From contig NZ_QLJH01000007.1 of NCBI RefSeq assembly GCF_003951315.1, positions 83,737 to 147,736 on the forward strand: 64,000 nucleotides of DNA, written 5' to 3'. Each line of letters opens with the position of its first letter. The stretch's first letter is position 1. Source of the stretch: Sphingomonas sp. S-NIH.Pt15_0812 (lineage in GTDB: Bacteria; Pseudomonadota; Alphaproteobacteria; Sphingomonadales; Sphingomonadaceae). Shown here piece by piece: positions 9,797-18,386 of the stretch. Under the pieces are notes generated by a model. The model worked only from the letters and a program-made list of their open reading frames with translations, was not told the origin of the DNA and made no database searches. The position numbers and the translations under genes are program-made.

Positions 9797-11026
9797 ATGC
9801 TCTACGACGCTTACGAAATGCAGCGCTCCATGCTCGCGGGTGCCAGCGCGATGGCCAATTTCGGTGCGGGCCTGCTCCAGAACCCGGCGAACCCGTTCGC
9901 CTATCTGGGCGGCGGCGCGATCGTGGGATCGGCGCTGGAGGTCTTCGCCCATGCCGCCGCACCGCGCGGCAAGCCCGCCTTCGGCCTCGACCATACCACG
10001 ATCGACGGCCGCGACGTGGCGGTCGTCGAGGAGATCGTGCTGCGCAAGCCGTTCGGCCAGCTCAAGCGCTTCCGCCGCGAAGGCGTGGAGGGCGGCCCCA
10101 AGCTGCTGATCGTCGCCCCCATGTCGGGCCATTATGCCACGCTGCTGCGCGGCACGGTGGAACGGATGCTGCCCTTCGCCGACGTGCACATCACTGATTG
10201 GCGCGATGTGAAGCTGGTGCCTTTGAGCGACGGTCGCTTCGACCTGGACGATTATATCGACTATCTGGTCGAGTTCCTGGCGGCGATGGGCACGGACGAC
10301 GCGCCGCGCTCGCACATGCTGGCGGTGTGCCAGCCCTCGGTGCCCGCCTATGCCGCCGCCGCGGTGATGAGCGCGGACCGGCATCCCAATCGCCCGCTGA
10401 CGCTGACGATGATGGGTGGCCCCGTCGACACGCGCGAGGCGCCGACCGCCGTCAACACGCTGGCGACCGAGCGGCCCCATGCCTGGTTCCGCCAGAATGT
10501 GATCGTCACCGTGCCGATGACCTATCCAGGCGCGGGGCGGCAGGTCTATCCGGGCTTCCTCCAGCTTGCCGGCTTCATGTCGATGAACCTGGGCAACCAC
10601 CTGATCAGCCATTGGGAGCTGTTCAAGCATCTGGTCCAGGGCGATGGCGACAGCGCGGAGGCGACCAAGCGCTTCTACGAGGAATATCGCTCGGTCTGCG
10701 ACATGACCTCGGAATTCTATCTCCAGACGATCGAGACGGTGTTCCAGCGTCACGCCCTACCCAAGGGCGAGTATCTGCACCGCGGCAAGCGCGTCGATCC
10801 GGGCGCGATCACCGATATCGGCCTGCTCGCGATCGAGGGCGAGCGCGACGATATCTCCGGCCTGGGCCAGACGCGCGCGGCGCTGACGCTGGCGACCAAT
10901 CTGCCCGCCGAGAAGAAGCGGTATCTGATGGCCGAGGGGGTCGGCCATTACGGCATCTTCAACGGTTCCAAGTGGCGCAACCGCATCGCGCCGGTATGCG
11001 AGGACTTCATGACCGCCAATGGCTGA
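9797..11026 (+). CDS. phaZ: Intracellular polyhydroxyalkanoate depolymerase
   Basis: This enzyme hydrolyses stored polyhydroxybutyrate granules inside the cell. The 409-residue protein is of the Ralstonia PhaZa1 type. The nucleophile is a Cys in a lipase-like box (AVCQPSVPA, Cys178) instead of Ser. Other conserved stretches are LIVAPMSGHYATLLRGTVE and VTVPMTYPGAGRQVYPGFLQ, and the His box near the C-terminus is AEGVGHYGIFNGSKWR. A Shine-Dalgarno AAGGA sits 6-7 bases before ATG 9797. A strong terminator follows. A thiolase and a MaoC hydratase lie within 2 kb, which fits a PHA/fatty-acid context. Confidence 0.92.
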   Translation: MLYDAYEMQRSMLAGASAMANFGAGLLQNPANPFAYLGGGAIVGSALEVFAHAAAPRGKPAFGLDHTTIDGRDVAVVEEIVLRKPFGQLKRFRREGVEGGPKLLIVAPMSGHYATLLRGTVERMLPFADVHITDWRDVKLVPLSDGRFDLDDYIDYLVEFLAAMGTDDAPRSHMLAVCQPSVPAYAAAAVMSADRHPNRPLTLTMMGGPVDTREAPTAVNTLATERPHAWFRQNVIVTVPMTYPGAGRQVYPGFLQLAGFMSMNLGNHLISHWELFKHLVQGDGDSAEATKRFYEEYRSVCDMTSEFYLQTIETVFQRHALPKGEYLHRGKRVDPGAITDIGLLAIEGERDDISGLGQTRAALTLATNLPAEKKRYLMAEGVGHYGIFNGSKWRNRIAPVCEDFMTANG

Positions 11027-11048
11027 TCCGGCCGGCGGCCGCTGAGCC

Positions 11049-11093
11049 AAAAAAGGGGGCGGTGGCATCGACCACCGCCCCCTTTTTGTTTTT
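11049..11093. terminator. Bidirectional intrinsic terminator between phaZ and the PPOX-like gene
   Basis: A perfect stem joins AAAAAGGGGGCGGTGG (ending at 11065) to CCACCGCCCCCTTTTT (11072-11087) around a 6-base loop. A-rich and T-rich flanks lie on both sides, so it can stop phaZ on the plus strand and the convergent gene on the minus strand. Confidence 0.92.
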
Positions 11094-11108
11094 GCGTCAG
11101 TCCTTCGA

Positions 11109-11591
11109 TCAGGCGATCGAGCCGACCACCGCATGGCTGGACGACTCATCGCCCCGGATCGTGCCGCCGAACAGCATCTTCACGCGACCGGACAGCGAGA
11201 TGTCGGTCTCCCACAATTCCGCCGAGTCGATGTCGAAGCGGAGCAGCGCCAGGTTCGGGTCTTCCTTGCCGCCGGGAAACCAAGCCTCGACCTGGTTATT
11301 CCACAGCTTATCGATCTGCGCGCGGTCGTTCTGCTGGCTGAGCGTGCCCGCCATGCAGGCGAAGAAATCATGGCCCTTGCCGACAAACTGCGCCATCGCG
11401 TCGCCGCCCTTGGCCGCGCGATTATCCTTGCCGGCGAAGAAGAACAGCGTGTTGGGCTGGTCGTCATCGAGCTGCGCGGTCATCGGCTCGCTATGCTGGC
11501 CGTCCATCAGGCCGAGCATGACGAAGGGGCTGGCCTTCAGCTTGTCGATGAAGGTCGCGGCGATTTCCTGCGGGCTGTCGGTGTCGGCCAT
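11109..11591 (-). CDS. Pyridoxamine 5'-phosphate oxidase-like general stress protein
   Basis: This 160-residue flavin-binding split-barrel protein belongs to the PPOX-like family (Bacillus GSP26 relatives). Family features include FVMLGLMDGQHSEPMTAQL, NTLFFFAGKDNRAAKG and DKLWNNQVEAWFPGGKEDPN. Members bind FMN or F420-type cofactors; the reaction of most of them is unknown. The ATG at 11591 is fixed by AAAGGAGA about 7 bases upstream, whereas the frame stays open to 11678 without a ribosome site. It converges on phaZ across a shared terminator. No EcfG-type promoter is visible upstream. Confidence 0.88.
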   Translation of the reverse strand: MADTDSPQEIAATFIDKLKASPFVMLGLMDGQHSEPMTAQLDDDQPNTLFFFAGKDNRAAKGGDAMAQFVGKGHDFFACMAGTLSQQNDRAQIDKLWNNQVEAWFPGGKEDPNLALLRFDIDSAELWETDISLSGRVKMLFGGTIRGDESSSHAVVGSIA

Positions 11592-11681
11592 GGTCCGTCT
11601 CTCCTTTGATGCGTTCGCAAGGGGAAACGTGGCGGCGGGGGGTTGGTTGCGGCAGAGCAAGGCGTCGCCGTGGCCCACATG

Positions 11682-11717
11682 AAAAGAGCCCCGGCCGCCA
11701 GTGCGGGCGGGGCTCCG
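11682..11717 (-). terminator. Terminator of the thiolase gene
   Basis: Read on the minus strand, GAGCCCCGCCCGC and GCGGCCGGGGCTC form a stem with one small irregularity, followed by TTTTC. It lies just after the thiolase stop at 11736. Confidence 0.75.
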
Positions 11718-11735
11718 AAACCTACATTGCCGACA

Positions 11736-12911
11736 TCACAGCACTTCGAACAACCCGGCTGCGCCCATGCCGCCGCCGACGCACATCGTCACCACGACAT
11801 ATTTCGCGCCGCGCCGCTTGCCCTCGATCAGCGCGTGGCCGGTCATGCGCGCGCCCGACATGCCATAGGGATGGCCGATCGAAATCGCGCCGCCATTGAC
11901 GTTGAGCAGCTCGTTCGGAATGCCCAGCCTGTCGCGGCAATAGAGGACCTGCACCGCGAACGCCTCGTTCAGCTCCCACAGGCCGATATCGTCCATCGTG
12001 AGCCCGTTGCGCGCCAGCAGCTTGGGAATGGCGAAGACCGGGCCGATGCCCATCTCGTCCGGCTCGGTGCCCGCCACCGCCATGCCGACATAGCGACCGA
12101 GCGGGGCGAGGCCACGCCGCGCGGCTTCCTCTTCCGACATCAGCACCGAGGCGGATGCGCCGTCCGACAGCTGCGAGGCATTGCCGGCGGTGATCGTGCC
12201 GCCGTCGATCACCGTCTTCAGGCCCGACAGCCCCTCCAGCGTCGTATCGGCGCGATTGCCCTCATCCTTGGCGAGGGTGACCTCGTGATGCGATACCTCC
12301 TTGGTCGCCTTGTCCACCACCGCCATGGTCGCGGTGACGGGCACGATCTCGTCGTCGAACTTGCCAGCCGCCTGTGCCGCCGCCGTGCGCCGCTGCGACT
12401 GGAGGCCATATTCGTCCATCTGCTCGCGCGTGATGCCATAGCGTTTCGCGACCACCTCGGCGGTCTGGAGCATCGGCATGTAGATGTTCTGGTGCATCGC
12501 CAGCAGCTCAGGATCGGGTGCGACGTTCATCTTGGGGGTCTGGACCATGCTGATCGACTCGACGCCGCCGCCGATCGCGACATCCATGCCATCGATCATG
12601 ATCTGCTTGGCGGCGGTGGCGATCGCCATCAGCCCGCTGGCGCATTGCCGGTCGACCGACATGCCTGCGACCGTGGTGGGCAGTCCGGCGCGCAACAACG
12701 ACGTGCGGGCGATATTGGGCGACTGATAACCCTGCTGGAGCGCGGCCCCCCAGACGACATCATCCACGTCCTCACCAGAAAGGCCGGCGCGCTCGACGGC
12801 TGCGCGGATCGCATGGGCGGCGAGCGTCGGCGAGGGCAGGGCGTTGAACGCGCCGCGATAGGCGCGGCCGATCGGCGTGCGAGCGGTGGAGACGATGACG
12901 GCGGAGCGCAT
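11736..12911 (-). CDS. Acetyl-CoA C-acyltransferase (thiolase)
   Basis: This thiolase of 391 residues cleaves 3-ketoacyl-CoA or condenses acetyl-CoA. The acylated Cys is Cys90 in [13 protein letters not shown]. The second half carries NEAFAV, the His box [16 protein letters not shown] and the proton-shuttle Cys in [17 protein letters not shown]. Sequence alone does not separate degradative (FadA-like) from biosynthetic (PhaA-like) activity; the length and [12 protein letters not shown] motif fit either. The ATG at 12911 has GAGG about 10 bases upstream; a TTG at 12920 is less likely. The maoC gene ends 41 bases upstream on the same strand, so the two form an operon. Confidence 0.92.
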   Translation of the reverse strand: MRSAVIVSTARTPIGRAYRGAFNALPSPTLAAHAIRAAVERAGLSGEDVDDVVWGAALQQGYQSPNIARTSLLRAGLPTTVAGMSVDRQCASGLMAIATAAKQIMIDGMDVAIGGGVESISMVQTPKMNVAPDPELLAMHQNIYMPMLQTAEVVAKRYGITREQMDEYGLQSQRRTAAAQAAGKFDDEIVPVTATMAVVDKATKEVSHHEVTLAKDEGNRADTTLEGLSGLKTVIDGGTITAGNASQLSDGASASVLMSEEEAARRGLAPLGRYVGMAVAGTEPDEMGIGPVFAIPKLLARNGLTMDDIGLWELNEAFAVQVLYCRDRLGIPNELLNVNGGAISIGHPYGMSGARMTGHALIEGKRRGAKYVVVTMCVGGGMGAAGLFEVL

Positions 12912-12952
12912 GGATGGCAATCCTCAAGGCTATGGGGGAAGGAAAAGCGAAA

Positions 12953-13408
12953 TCAGGTGAAGGTCTGGCCGATCCACTCGGCGATCAGCGCGGGCTTGTC
13001 CTGCCCCTCGATCTCGACGGTGAAGGCGTGGGTGAGCTGATATTGGCCGGGCCGCTTCTCGATGAAGTCGACGAGGCGGAAGCGTCCGCGCACCCACGCC
13101 CCGGACCGGACGGGGGACAGGAAGCGGACGCTGTTGCCGCCATAGTTCACGCCCATCCGCGCACCCTCCAGCCGGGGCAGGTCGGTGCGGGCGGACAGCA
13201 TCGGCATCATCGACAGCGTCAGGAAGCCATGGGCGATGGTGCCGCCGAACGGCGTCTCGGCCGCGCGGACCGGATCGACATGGATGAACTGGTCGTCGCC
13301 GGTCGCTTCGGCGAACCGGTCGATCATCGCCTGGGTGACCTCCACCCAGGCGGAGACATGCTCCGTGCCGATGCTCTCCTTCATCTGCGCGGGGGTGACC
13401 GTCGCCAT
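12953..13408 (-). CDS. MaoC-like (R)-enoyl-CoA hydratase
   Basis: This single hot-dog-fold hydratase has 151 residues. It shows the hydratase-2 catalytic pattern: Asp and His in FAEATGDDQFIHVDP, then GGTIAHGFLTLSMMP. Such enzymes hydrate enoyl-CoA to (R)-3-hydroxyacyl-CoA and can feed PHA synthesis (PhaJ role). The gene is first in a likely two-gene operon with the thiolase. ATG 13408 is preceded by AGGA with good spacing. That ribosome site lies inside a 9-bp inverted repeat (13410-13460). Confidence 0.88.
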   Translation of the reverse strand: MATVTPAQMKESIGTEHVSAWVEVTQAMIDRFAEATGDDQFIHVDPVRAAETPFGGTIAHGFLTLSMMPMLSARTDLPRLEGARMGVNYGGNSVRFLSPVRSGAWVRGRFRLVDFIEKRPGQYQLTHAFTVEIEGQDKPALIAEWIGQTFT

Positions 13409-13409
13409 G

Positions 13410-13460
13410 GCTCGTCCTGTCGTTGGGCGCTGCACTGCGCGCGCTCCTTCTAGGACGAGC
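13410..13460 (-). promoter_or_regulatory. Inverted repeat overlapping the maoC ribosome binding site
   Basis: GCTCGTCCT at 13410-13418 and AGGACGAGC at 13452-13460 are perfect 9-bp inverse copies. In the maoC transcript the downstream arm contains the AGGA ribosome site, so folding would hide it. It could instead be an operator for a dimeric repressor. Confidence 0.5.
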
Positions 13461-13590
13461 TTTGCCGGGACTGCAAGCCTCGGCGCACCGTTCATTCAAT
13501 TCCATCGAGCGTCGTAGCGGAAAGCATCAGGTTTGCCGCGCTCACGGACGAACCCGATATTCTAAAACCGGGAGTGCGACGTCCGATCCG

Positions 13591-14379
13591 CTATTTCAGC
13601 ACCGCATTGCCCTGCGTATATTCGATCCGGATACGCACCCAGGCGCCGATCAGCGGCTTGCCGCCCAGGCGCGGCGGGCGCACGCGGAACTGCCACGCGG
13701 CAAGGCGCAGCGAGCGGGCGAAGCCGGAGCCGAGCGGAGACTCACCCAGCGATCGACAATTGTCGACATGGTAATCCTCGATCGTCCGGCAGGCGACCAT
13801 GCCCCAGCCGGTCGGCGGCGCGTCGGCGGGCAGATAGCCGTTCAGCTCGCTGTTGCTGGGCTCGCGATACCATTCGGCATTGTAGAGCCGCTGTCCGCCC
13901 GATCCCTCGCCTGGCCCGTAGACGGAGCGACTGTCCTTGCCGTCGCCGGCCTCGCCGTCATTGTCGCCGGTACGGCCGCCGCCGGACCCCTGGACCTTGG
14001 CGAGGTCGAACGAGTCGAACAGCGCCTTGCTGTTCGGGATCACGCCCGGCGCAAAGGGGGGCGGCACGGGCGTTTCGACGGGCTTGGCCTGCGCCACGGG
14101 GCGGGGCGTGTCGACCTTGGCGGAGTCGCCGCTCTTTTGCGGTTGGACCTTGGCGGTCTTGCCCTGCGCCGCCGGCTTGGGAGCTTCGCCGCGATCGGGG
14201 AGCAGCGAGAAGCTGGTCGGCGGCTCTTCCGGCTTGCGCTCGCTCAGCGGGGGGGCGAGCCGGAGCAACAGCAGCAGGAGCAGCAGATGCGCCAATACCG
14301 TCAGGATGAACGCACCCGCGCGGCGACGCGGCGATGCGTCCGGACGATCGGGATCGGGCTGGAGATACGCCGAGCGCAT
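13591..14379 (-). CDS. TonB-like membrane-anchored periplasmic protein
   Basis: This protein has 262 residues. A short basic N-terminus precedes one membrane helix rich in Leu (about 22-41: GAFILTVLAHLLLLLLLLRL). A Pro/Lys/Ala-rich linker runs to about 115, a Gly-rich segment follows, and a folded C-terminal domain ends AAWQFRVRPPRLGGKPLIGA. The architecture matches TonB energy transducers or TonB-like envelope proteins, with the C-terminus resembling the paired beta strands of that fold. No exbB or exbD gene is nearby. The function is inferred from layout only. Confidence 0.6.
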   Translation of the reverse strand: MRSAYLQPDPDRPDASPRRRAGAFILTVLAHLLLLLLLLRLAPPLSERKPEEPPTSFSLLPDRGEAPKPAAQGKTAKVQPQKSGDSAKVDTPRPVAQAKPVETPVPPPFAPGVIPNSKALFDSFDLAKVQGSGGGRTGDNDGEAGDGKDSRSVYGPGEGSGGQRLYNAEWYREPSNSELNGYLPADAPPTGWGMVACRTIEDYHVDNCRSLGESPLGSGFARSLRLAAWQFRVRPPRLGGKPLIGAWVRIRIEYTQGNAVLK

Positions 14380-14458
14380 GAGCGTGCCGGTTAGGGCGCG
14401 ATCATGGCTGCGGCAAGGCGGTCAGGTGGCGGATGGCCTATTTGTCATCGAAGCCTGC

Positions 14459-15640
14459 TCAACGACTTGGGGCGTTCTCGACATGCACGGGCTGGACTTC
14501 CGGATAGGGCATGACGATCCGGCCGTCGGGCGCGGCTGTATAGGTGGTCTGGGTCGGATAGGGGATGCTGATTCCCTCACGGGCGAATCGGCGCATGATC
14601 GACACCACGATCCGGTCGCGCATCGGATGCGCCTTGTTCCAATCGTCGCCGGGCACGTCGAACAGCAGCGACAGGTCGATCGAACTCGCCCCGAACGTCT
14701 CGAAGCCGGCGCGCGCGACCGTGCCGCCCTCCGCCTCGACGATCTCGCGCAGGATCGCGGGAACGCGTTCCAGCAGATCGGGTGGCGTCTCATAGGCGAC
14801 GCCGATGGTGAAGCCGATGCGGATATGATCGCGCACCGTGATGTTCTGGATCTCCTTGTCGAGCAATTGCCGGTTGGAGATGATGCGAAGCTCACCGGTA
14901 TAGGCGCGGATGCGGGTGGACTTGAGGCCGATCCCCTCGATCACGCCGCTGGTCTGGTCGTAATTGACCTTGTCGCCCCGCCGGAAGGGCCGGTCGAAAA
15001 TGATCGCCAATGCTGCGAACAGATCGGCGAAGATGCCCTGCGCCGCCAGGCCGATGGCGATGCCGCCGACGCCCAGGCCGGCGACCAGGCCGGTGACGTT
15101 GACGCCGAGATTGTCGAGCACCACGACCAAGGCGATCGCGAACAGCGCGAAGGTGACGAGCAGCCGGATCAGCCCCATCGCCGACAACAGGGCCTCGCCC
15201 TGGTAATTGGCGGCGGAGGTGCGGTGCTCGATCGATCCCAGGATCAGCTCGCGTGCCCAGAGCGCTGCCTGGAAGACGGCGGCGATGGTGAAGAGGAAGT
15301 TGATCGTGCTTTCGACCTGGGCCGGCGCGCCAGCATAGCCGACGACCAGCTTGGCGGCGAGCATGACGATGAAGATATTGCCGGTGCGCGACACGGTGCG
15401 GCCCAGCACGACGCCCCAGCCGGCGGCCCAATGCGGCCGGTCGCAGAGTTTCGCGCCGATCCGGCGCACGGCATGCAACGCCAGCACGATCACGGTGCCG
15501 ATGGCGAAGGCGATCAGGATCTGCAGCCAATGCTCGCGCAGCCATTCGGTGGAGGCCGCGATCAGGCCGTGCGTCTGCGTCGACAGCGCCGCCGCGTCGA
15601 AGATCGGCTCCTGCGCATTGGCAGGCGGGGATTTGGACAT
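14459..15640 (-). CDS. Small-conductance mechanosensitive channel, MscS family
   Basis: This inner-membrane channel of 393 residues opens under membrane tension to release solutes. There are several N-terminal helices. The MscS pore helix is clear: NVTGLVAGLGVGGIAIGLAA followed by FADLFAALAIIFDRPFRRGD. The beta domain (GVIEGIGLKSTRIRAYTGEL) and the cytoplasmic alpha/beta vestibule complete the family pattern. A GAGG ribosome site precedes ATG 15640. The gene lies 24 bases downstream of the topoisomerase IB stop on the same strand and is probably co-transcribed with it. Confidence 0.92.
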   Translation of the reverse strand: MSKSPPANAQEPIFDAAALSTQTHGLIAASTEWLREHWLQILIAFAIGTVIVLALHAVRRIGAKLCDRPHWAAGWGVVLGRTVSRTGNIFIVMLAAKLVVGYAGAPAQVESTINFLFTIAAVFQAALWARELILGSIEHRTSAANYQGEALLSAMGLIRLLVTFALFAIALVVVLDNLGVNVTGLVAGLGVGGIAIGLAAQGIFADLFAALAIIFDRPFRRGDKVNYDQTSGVIEGIGLKSTRIRAYTGELRIISNRQLLDKEIQNITVRDHIRIGFTIGVAYETPPDLLERVPAILREIVEAEGGTVARAGFETFGASSIDLSLLFDVPGDDWNKAHPMRDRIVVSIMRRFAREGISIPYPTQTTYTAAPDGRIVMPYPEVQPVHVENAPSR

Positions 15641-15664
15641 GGAAACCTCGTCAGCGATACGGTG

Positions 15665-16663
15665 TCAGGCGGCGGCCGGTGGCGTGCCCGTCTCCAGGAA
15701 AGCGATCAGGCCGCGTTCGGTGCGGCTGAGATAGGCCCGTGAGCGGGGCAGGCGCAACGCCCGGCGGAACGCGGCCTGGCCGGTCTTGGTCAGCGCGATC
15801 AGCGCCGGATGGACATAGCTCTTGCGGGCGATGGCCGGCGTATTGCCCAGCCGCTCGACCACCGGCTCCAGCATCGCCTTGAGGCTCAGATCCTCCTCGG
15901 CCTCTGCGAGCGCCTCGAACGCCGCGACGCTCGCGCCCCAGGTGCGGAAATGCTTGGCGGTGAAGTCGCAGGCCGTCGCCGCCTTGATATAGGCGTTGAC
16001 ATCGGAGGAGGTGACCGGATGCGCCTCCCCCTCGGCATCGATCCAGGCGAACAGATGCTGGTCGTCCAGATCCTCCATCCGGCGCACCGTGGCGGCGAGT
16101 GCGCGGTCGGTGATCGCGACATCGCGCATCTTGCCCGACTTGCCCTTGTAGCGCAGCTTCAGCGTCGATCCCTTCACCGTGCCATGGCGTTTGCGCAGGG
16201 TGGTCGCACCGAACGACTGGTTGGCCTCGGCATAGGCCTCGTTGCCGACGCGCAGATGACCGATGTCGAGCAGGCGGACAACGGCGGCGACCGCACGCTC
16301 CTTGCACAGCCCACGGCGCTTCAGATCGGCCTCCACCTGCTTGCGCAGGCGGGGCAGGGCGGTGCCGAACTCGCAACACCGATCATATTTGGCGGCCTCC
16401 TGCGCGGCGCGGAAGTCGACATGATAGCGATATTGCTTGCGGCCCTTCTCGTCCCAGCCAATCGCCTGGATATGGCCATTCGCCTTGGGGCAGAACCAGG
16501 CGCGCTCATAGGCGGGGGGCAGGCCGATCGCGTTCAGTCGGGCGATCTCGTCCGCATCGGTGATCCGCTCGCCCGCCGCATCGCGATACTCCCACTGGTC
16601 GCGAACCTTGCGGCGGGTGATCCCGGATTTGGAATCATCACAGTAGACGATGCGCGCAACCAC
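15665..16663 (-). CDS. DNA topoisomerase IB (poxvirus type)
   Basis: This enzyme relaxes supercoils through a 3'-phosphotyrosyl intermediate. The 332-residue protein has an N-terminal domain with GRKQYRYHVDFR and a catalytic core. The active-site set is visible: Arg in LRVGNEAYAEANQSFGATTL, Lys in LRYKGKSGK, Arg in KHFRTWGAS and the nucleophile Tyr283 in ARKSYVHPALI. The start is GTG 16663, set by AAGGAG seven bases upstream. The frame extends to a TTG at 16690 with no ribosome site. Bacterial topoisomerase IB is an accessory enzyme. Confidence 0.93.
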   Translation of the reverse strand: MVARIVYCDDSKSGITRRKVRDQWEYRDAAGERITDADEIARLNAIGLPPAYERAWFCPKANGHIQAIGWDEKGRKQYRYHVDFRAAQEAAKYDRCCEFGTALPRLRKQVEADLKRRGLCKERAVAAVVRLLDIGHLRVGNEAYAEANQSFGATTLRKRHGTVKGSTLKLRYKGKSGKMRDVAITDRALAATVRRMEDLDDQHLFAWIDAEGEAHPVTSSDVNAYIKAATACDFTAKHFRTWGASVAAFEALAEAEEDLSLKAMLEPVVERLGNTPAIARKSYVHPALIALTKTGQAAFRRALRLPRSRAYLSRTERGLIAFLETGTPPAAA

Positions 16664-16715
16664 CCGGATCTCCTTCGTTCCCTTTGGCAAATGCGCGTCC
16701 GCCCGCCTTCGTTCC

Positions 16716-16740
16716 GGAACGGGCGCGGTCCGCGAGGGTT
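16716..16740 (+). promoter_or_regulatory. Sigma-EcfG-like general stress promoter before the PfpI gene
   Basis: GGAAC (16716-16720), 16 bases, then GGTT (16737-16740) matches the alphaproteobacterial EcfG consensus GGAAC-N16/17-CGTT except for the first base of the -10. It leaves a leader of about 27 bases before ATG 16774. The -35 sits in a GTTCCGGAAC palindrome. Confidence 0.55.
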
Positions 16741-16773
16741 CTCGGCGACAGGTTCCCCCACAGGAGTAATGAC

Positions 16774-17325
16774 ATGGCCGACCTTTCCAACGCGCGCGTC
16801 CTGATGATCGCGGCCGATGGCTTCGAGACGGTGGAGTTGTTCGAGCCGAAAAAGGCGCTGGAAGCGGCGGGCGCCACCGTCACGCTCGCCTCGATCAAGC
16901 GCGATCCGATCCAGGGGATGGAGCAGGACATCAACAAGGCGGAGATGGCGACGCCCGACTTGACGCTGGCCGAGGTGGACACCGACGATTACGACGCGCT
17001 GGTCATTCCCGGCGGCACCTGCAACCCCGACAAGCTGCGCCTGGAAGAGCGGGCGGTGGAGATCGTCGCGGAGTTCATGGAGGACGACAAGATCGTCGCC
17101 GCCATCTGCCACGGCCCCTGGTTGCTGGCCGAGGCGGATGTGATCGACGGTCGGCGACTCACCAGCTATCCTTCGATTCGCACCGACCTGGAAAATGCCG
17201 GTGGCGAGGTCGTTGATGAAGAAGTGGTGATCGACGGCAATTTGATCACCAGCCGCAATCCGAATGATATTCCGGCCTTCAACCAGGCGATCCTGTCGGC
17301 GCTCGAAGAGGAAGTGTCGGAATAA
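16774..17325 (+). CDS. DJ-1/PfpI-family class I glutamine amidotransferase-like protein
   Basis: This 183-residue flavodoxin-like protein starts ARVLMIAADGFETVELFEP and carries the nucleophile elbow AAICHGPWLLAEA (Cys112-His113) typical of PfpI/YhbO. Relatives act as stress-induced deglycases, chaperones or peptidases; the true activity is debated. The acidic DGFETVELFEP motif supplies the usual Glu. ATG 16774 has AGGAG eight bases upstream. An EcfG-like promoter precedes it and a stem-loop follows, so it is probably a single-gene general stress unit. Confidence 0.9.
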   Translation: MADLSNARVLMIAADGFETVELFEPKKALEAAGATVTLASIKRDPIQGMEQDINKAEMATPDLTLAEVDTDDYDALVIPGGTCNPDKLRLEERAVEIVAEFMEDDKIVAAICHGPWLLAEADVIDGRRLTSYPSIRTDLENAGGEVVDEEVVIDGNLITSRNPNDIPAFNQAILSALEEEVSE

Positions 17326-17358
17326 ACTAGATAATATATCCAAATTGCAGGACGGATC

Positions 17359-17386
17359 AACGCCGCCGGGCCCAACCGGCGGCGTT
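17359..17386 (+). terminator. Stem-loop after the PfpI gene
   Basis: AACGCCGCCGG and CCGGCGGCGTT form a perfect 11-bp stem with a 6-base loop. There is no U-tract, so it may act as a weak terminator or a transcript stabiliser. The bases just before it (17323-17350) are unusually AT-rich for this genome. Confidence 0.55.
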
Positions 17387-17464
17387 GGCCACAGGTGATT
17401 GCCACCATTGCCGTTTCACTTTTATTTACCATTTCCCGCAAGACATGGCATCGAAAGGTTTGCC

Positions 17465-18229
17465 ATGCATCGTTTCCACCGCACGCCCCTGATCCGCACC
17501 CTGCCGTTCATCGCGGCCGGCCTGGCGTCGCTGATCGGTGCGGCCGTGGCGGCGGAGGTGCCGCCGGTGTGGATGGCGGCGGTAGTGCAACCGACGGGCG
17601 CATCGGATCTGGTACCGGTGCTGGGGACGGTGCGGGGGCTGACGGGTCTGGCGATGATCGTCACCGCGCTGCTGGTGGCCGGCTTCGTCTGGTCCAGCCT
17701 CTACCTGCTGTTTGGTCATGGTGGCGCCCTGGTGCGCAAGGGCAAGCGGGCGCGTGCCGCCGTGTGGGGTGCGGGTCTGGAGCCGTTTCCGGAGGAGGAA
17801 CGGAGGCTGCCGCGCGATCTCGATCAGCCGCTATCGGCCTTCGACCCGGATGCCTTGCCCGTCGTGCCGTTGCAACCCGTGCCGATGCCGTCGCCGCCGC
17901 AACTCTGCGCCGCCAAGGGCGGTCGGGAGACGGAGGTGGACGAGGGGACAGGCGCGGTGGTCGCAGATCATGCGCCGGCCACAGCCGTCGATCCGGCGGA
18001 AGCCCCCGTCGATCTCTTGCCGATCGCCAGCCTACGCACTAGCGAGCCGCCGCGATTGGGCGAGGACGCGATCACCTATTTGCGTTCGGTGGACATGAAC
18101 AACAACCTGTCCTCCTTCGGCAAACGCCATGTCCCAATGCCGGTTCCCGAGGAGCCCGGCGCGGAGCCGAGCATCGCCGCCCTGCTGGCGCGGCTGGAGC
18201 GGGGCGCCGCCGGGATGAAGCAGGGCTGA
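17465..18229 (+). CDS. Hypothetical membrane protein
   Basis: I do not recognise this 254-residue protein. It has an N-terminal hydrophobic stretch that may be a signal peptide or anchor (TLPFIAAGLASLIGAAVAAE) and a second helix (LTGLAMIVTALLVAGFVWSS) followed by LYLLFGHGG. A long Pro/Glu/Asp-rich, probably disordered cytoplasmic part contains EDAITYLRSVDMNNNLSSFG and ends in IAALLARLERG. ATG 17465 has AAAGG 7 bases upstream; a longer frame to TTG 17399 lacks one. It stands alone between two stem-loops or promoter gaps. Confidence 0.75.
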   Translation: MHRFHRTPLIRTLPFIAAGLASLIGAAVAAEVPPVWMAAVVQPTGASDLVPVLGTVRGLTGLAMIVTALLVAGFVWSSLYLLFGHGGALVRKGKRARAAVWGAGLEPFPEEERRLPRDLDQPLSAFDPDALPVVPLQPVPMPSPPQLCAAKGGRETEVDEGTGAVVADHAPATAVDPAEAPVDLLPIASLRTSEPPRLGEDAITYLRSVDMNNNLSSFGKRHVPMPVPEEPGAEPSIAALLARLERGAAGMKQG

Positions 18230-18386
18230 TTGCCACGTATCGGGATGCCGAAACTACGAACGGCATGGTCAAATGAAGCAACAAGCCGGGCGATGTCGAT
18301 CGAGCGCCCATACCCGACACACGAAAACCATTGATTGGCCGCCGTCCTCTGATAGCCTGACCGCACGAACCAGAGCGGGAGAGAGC

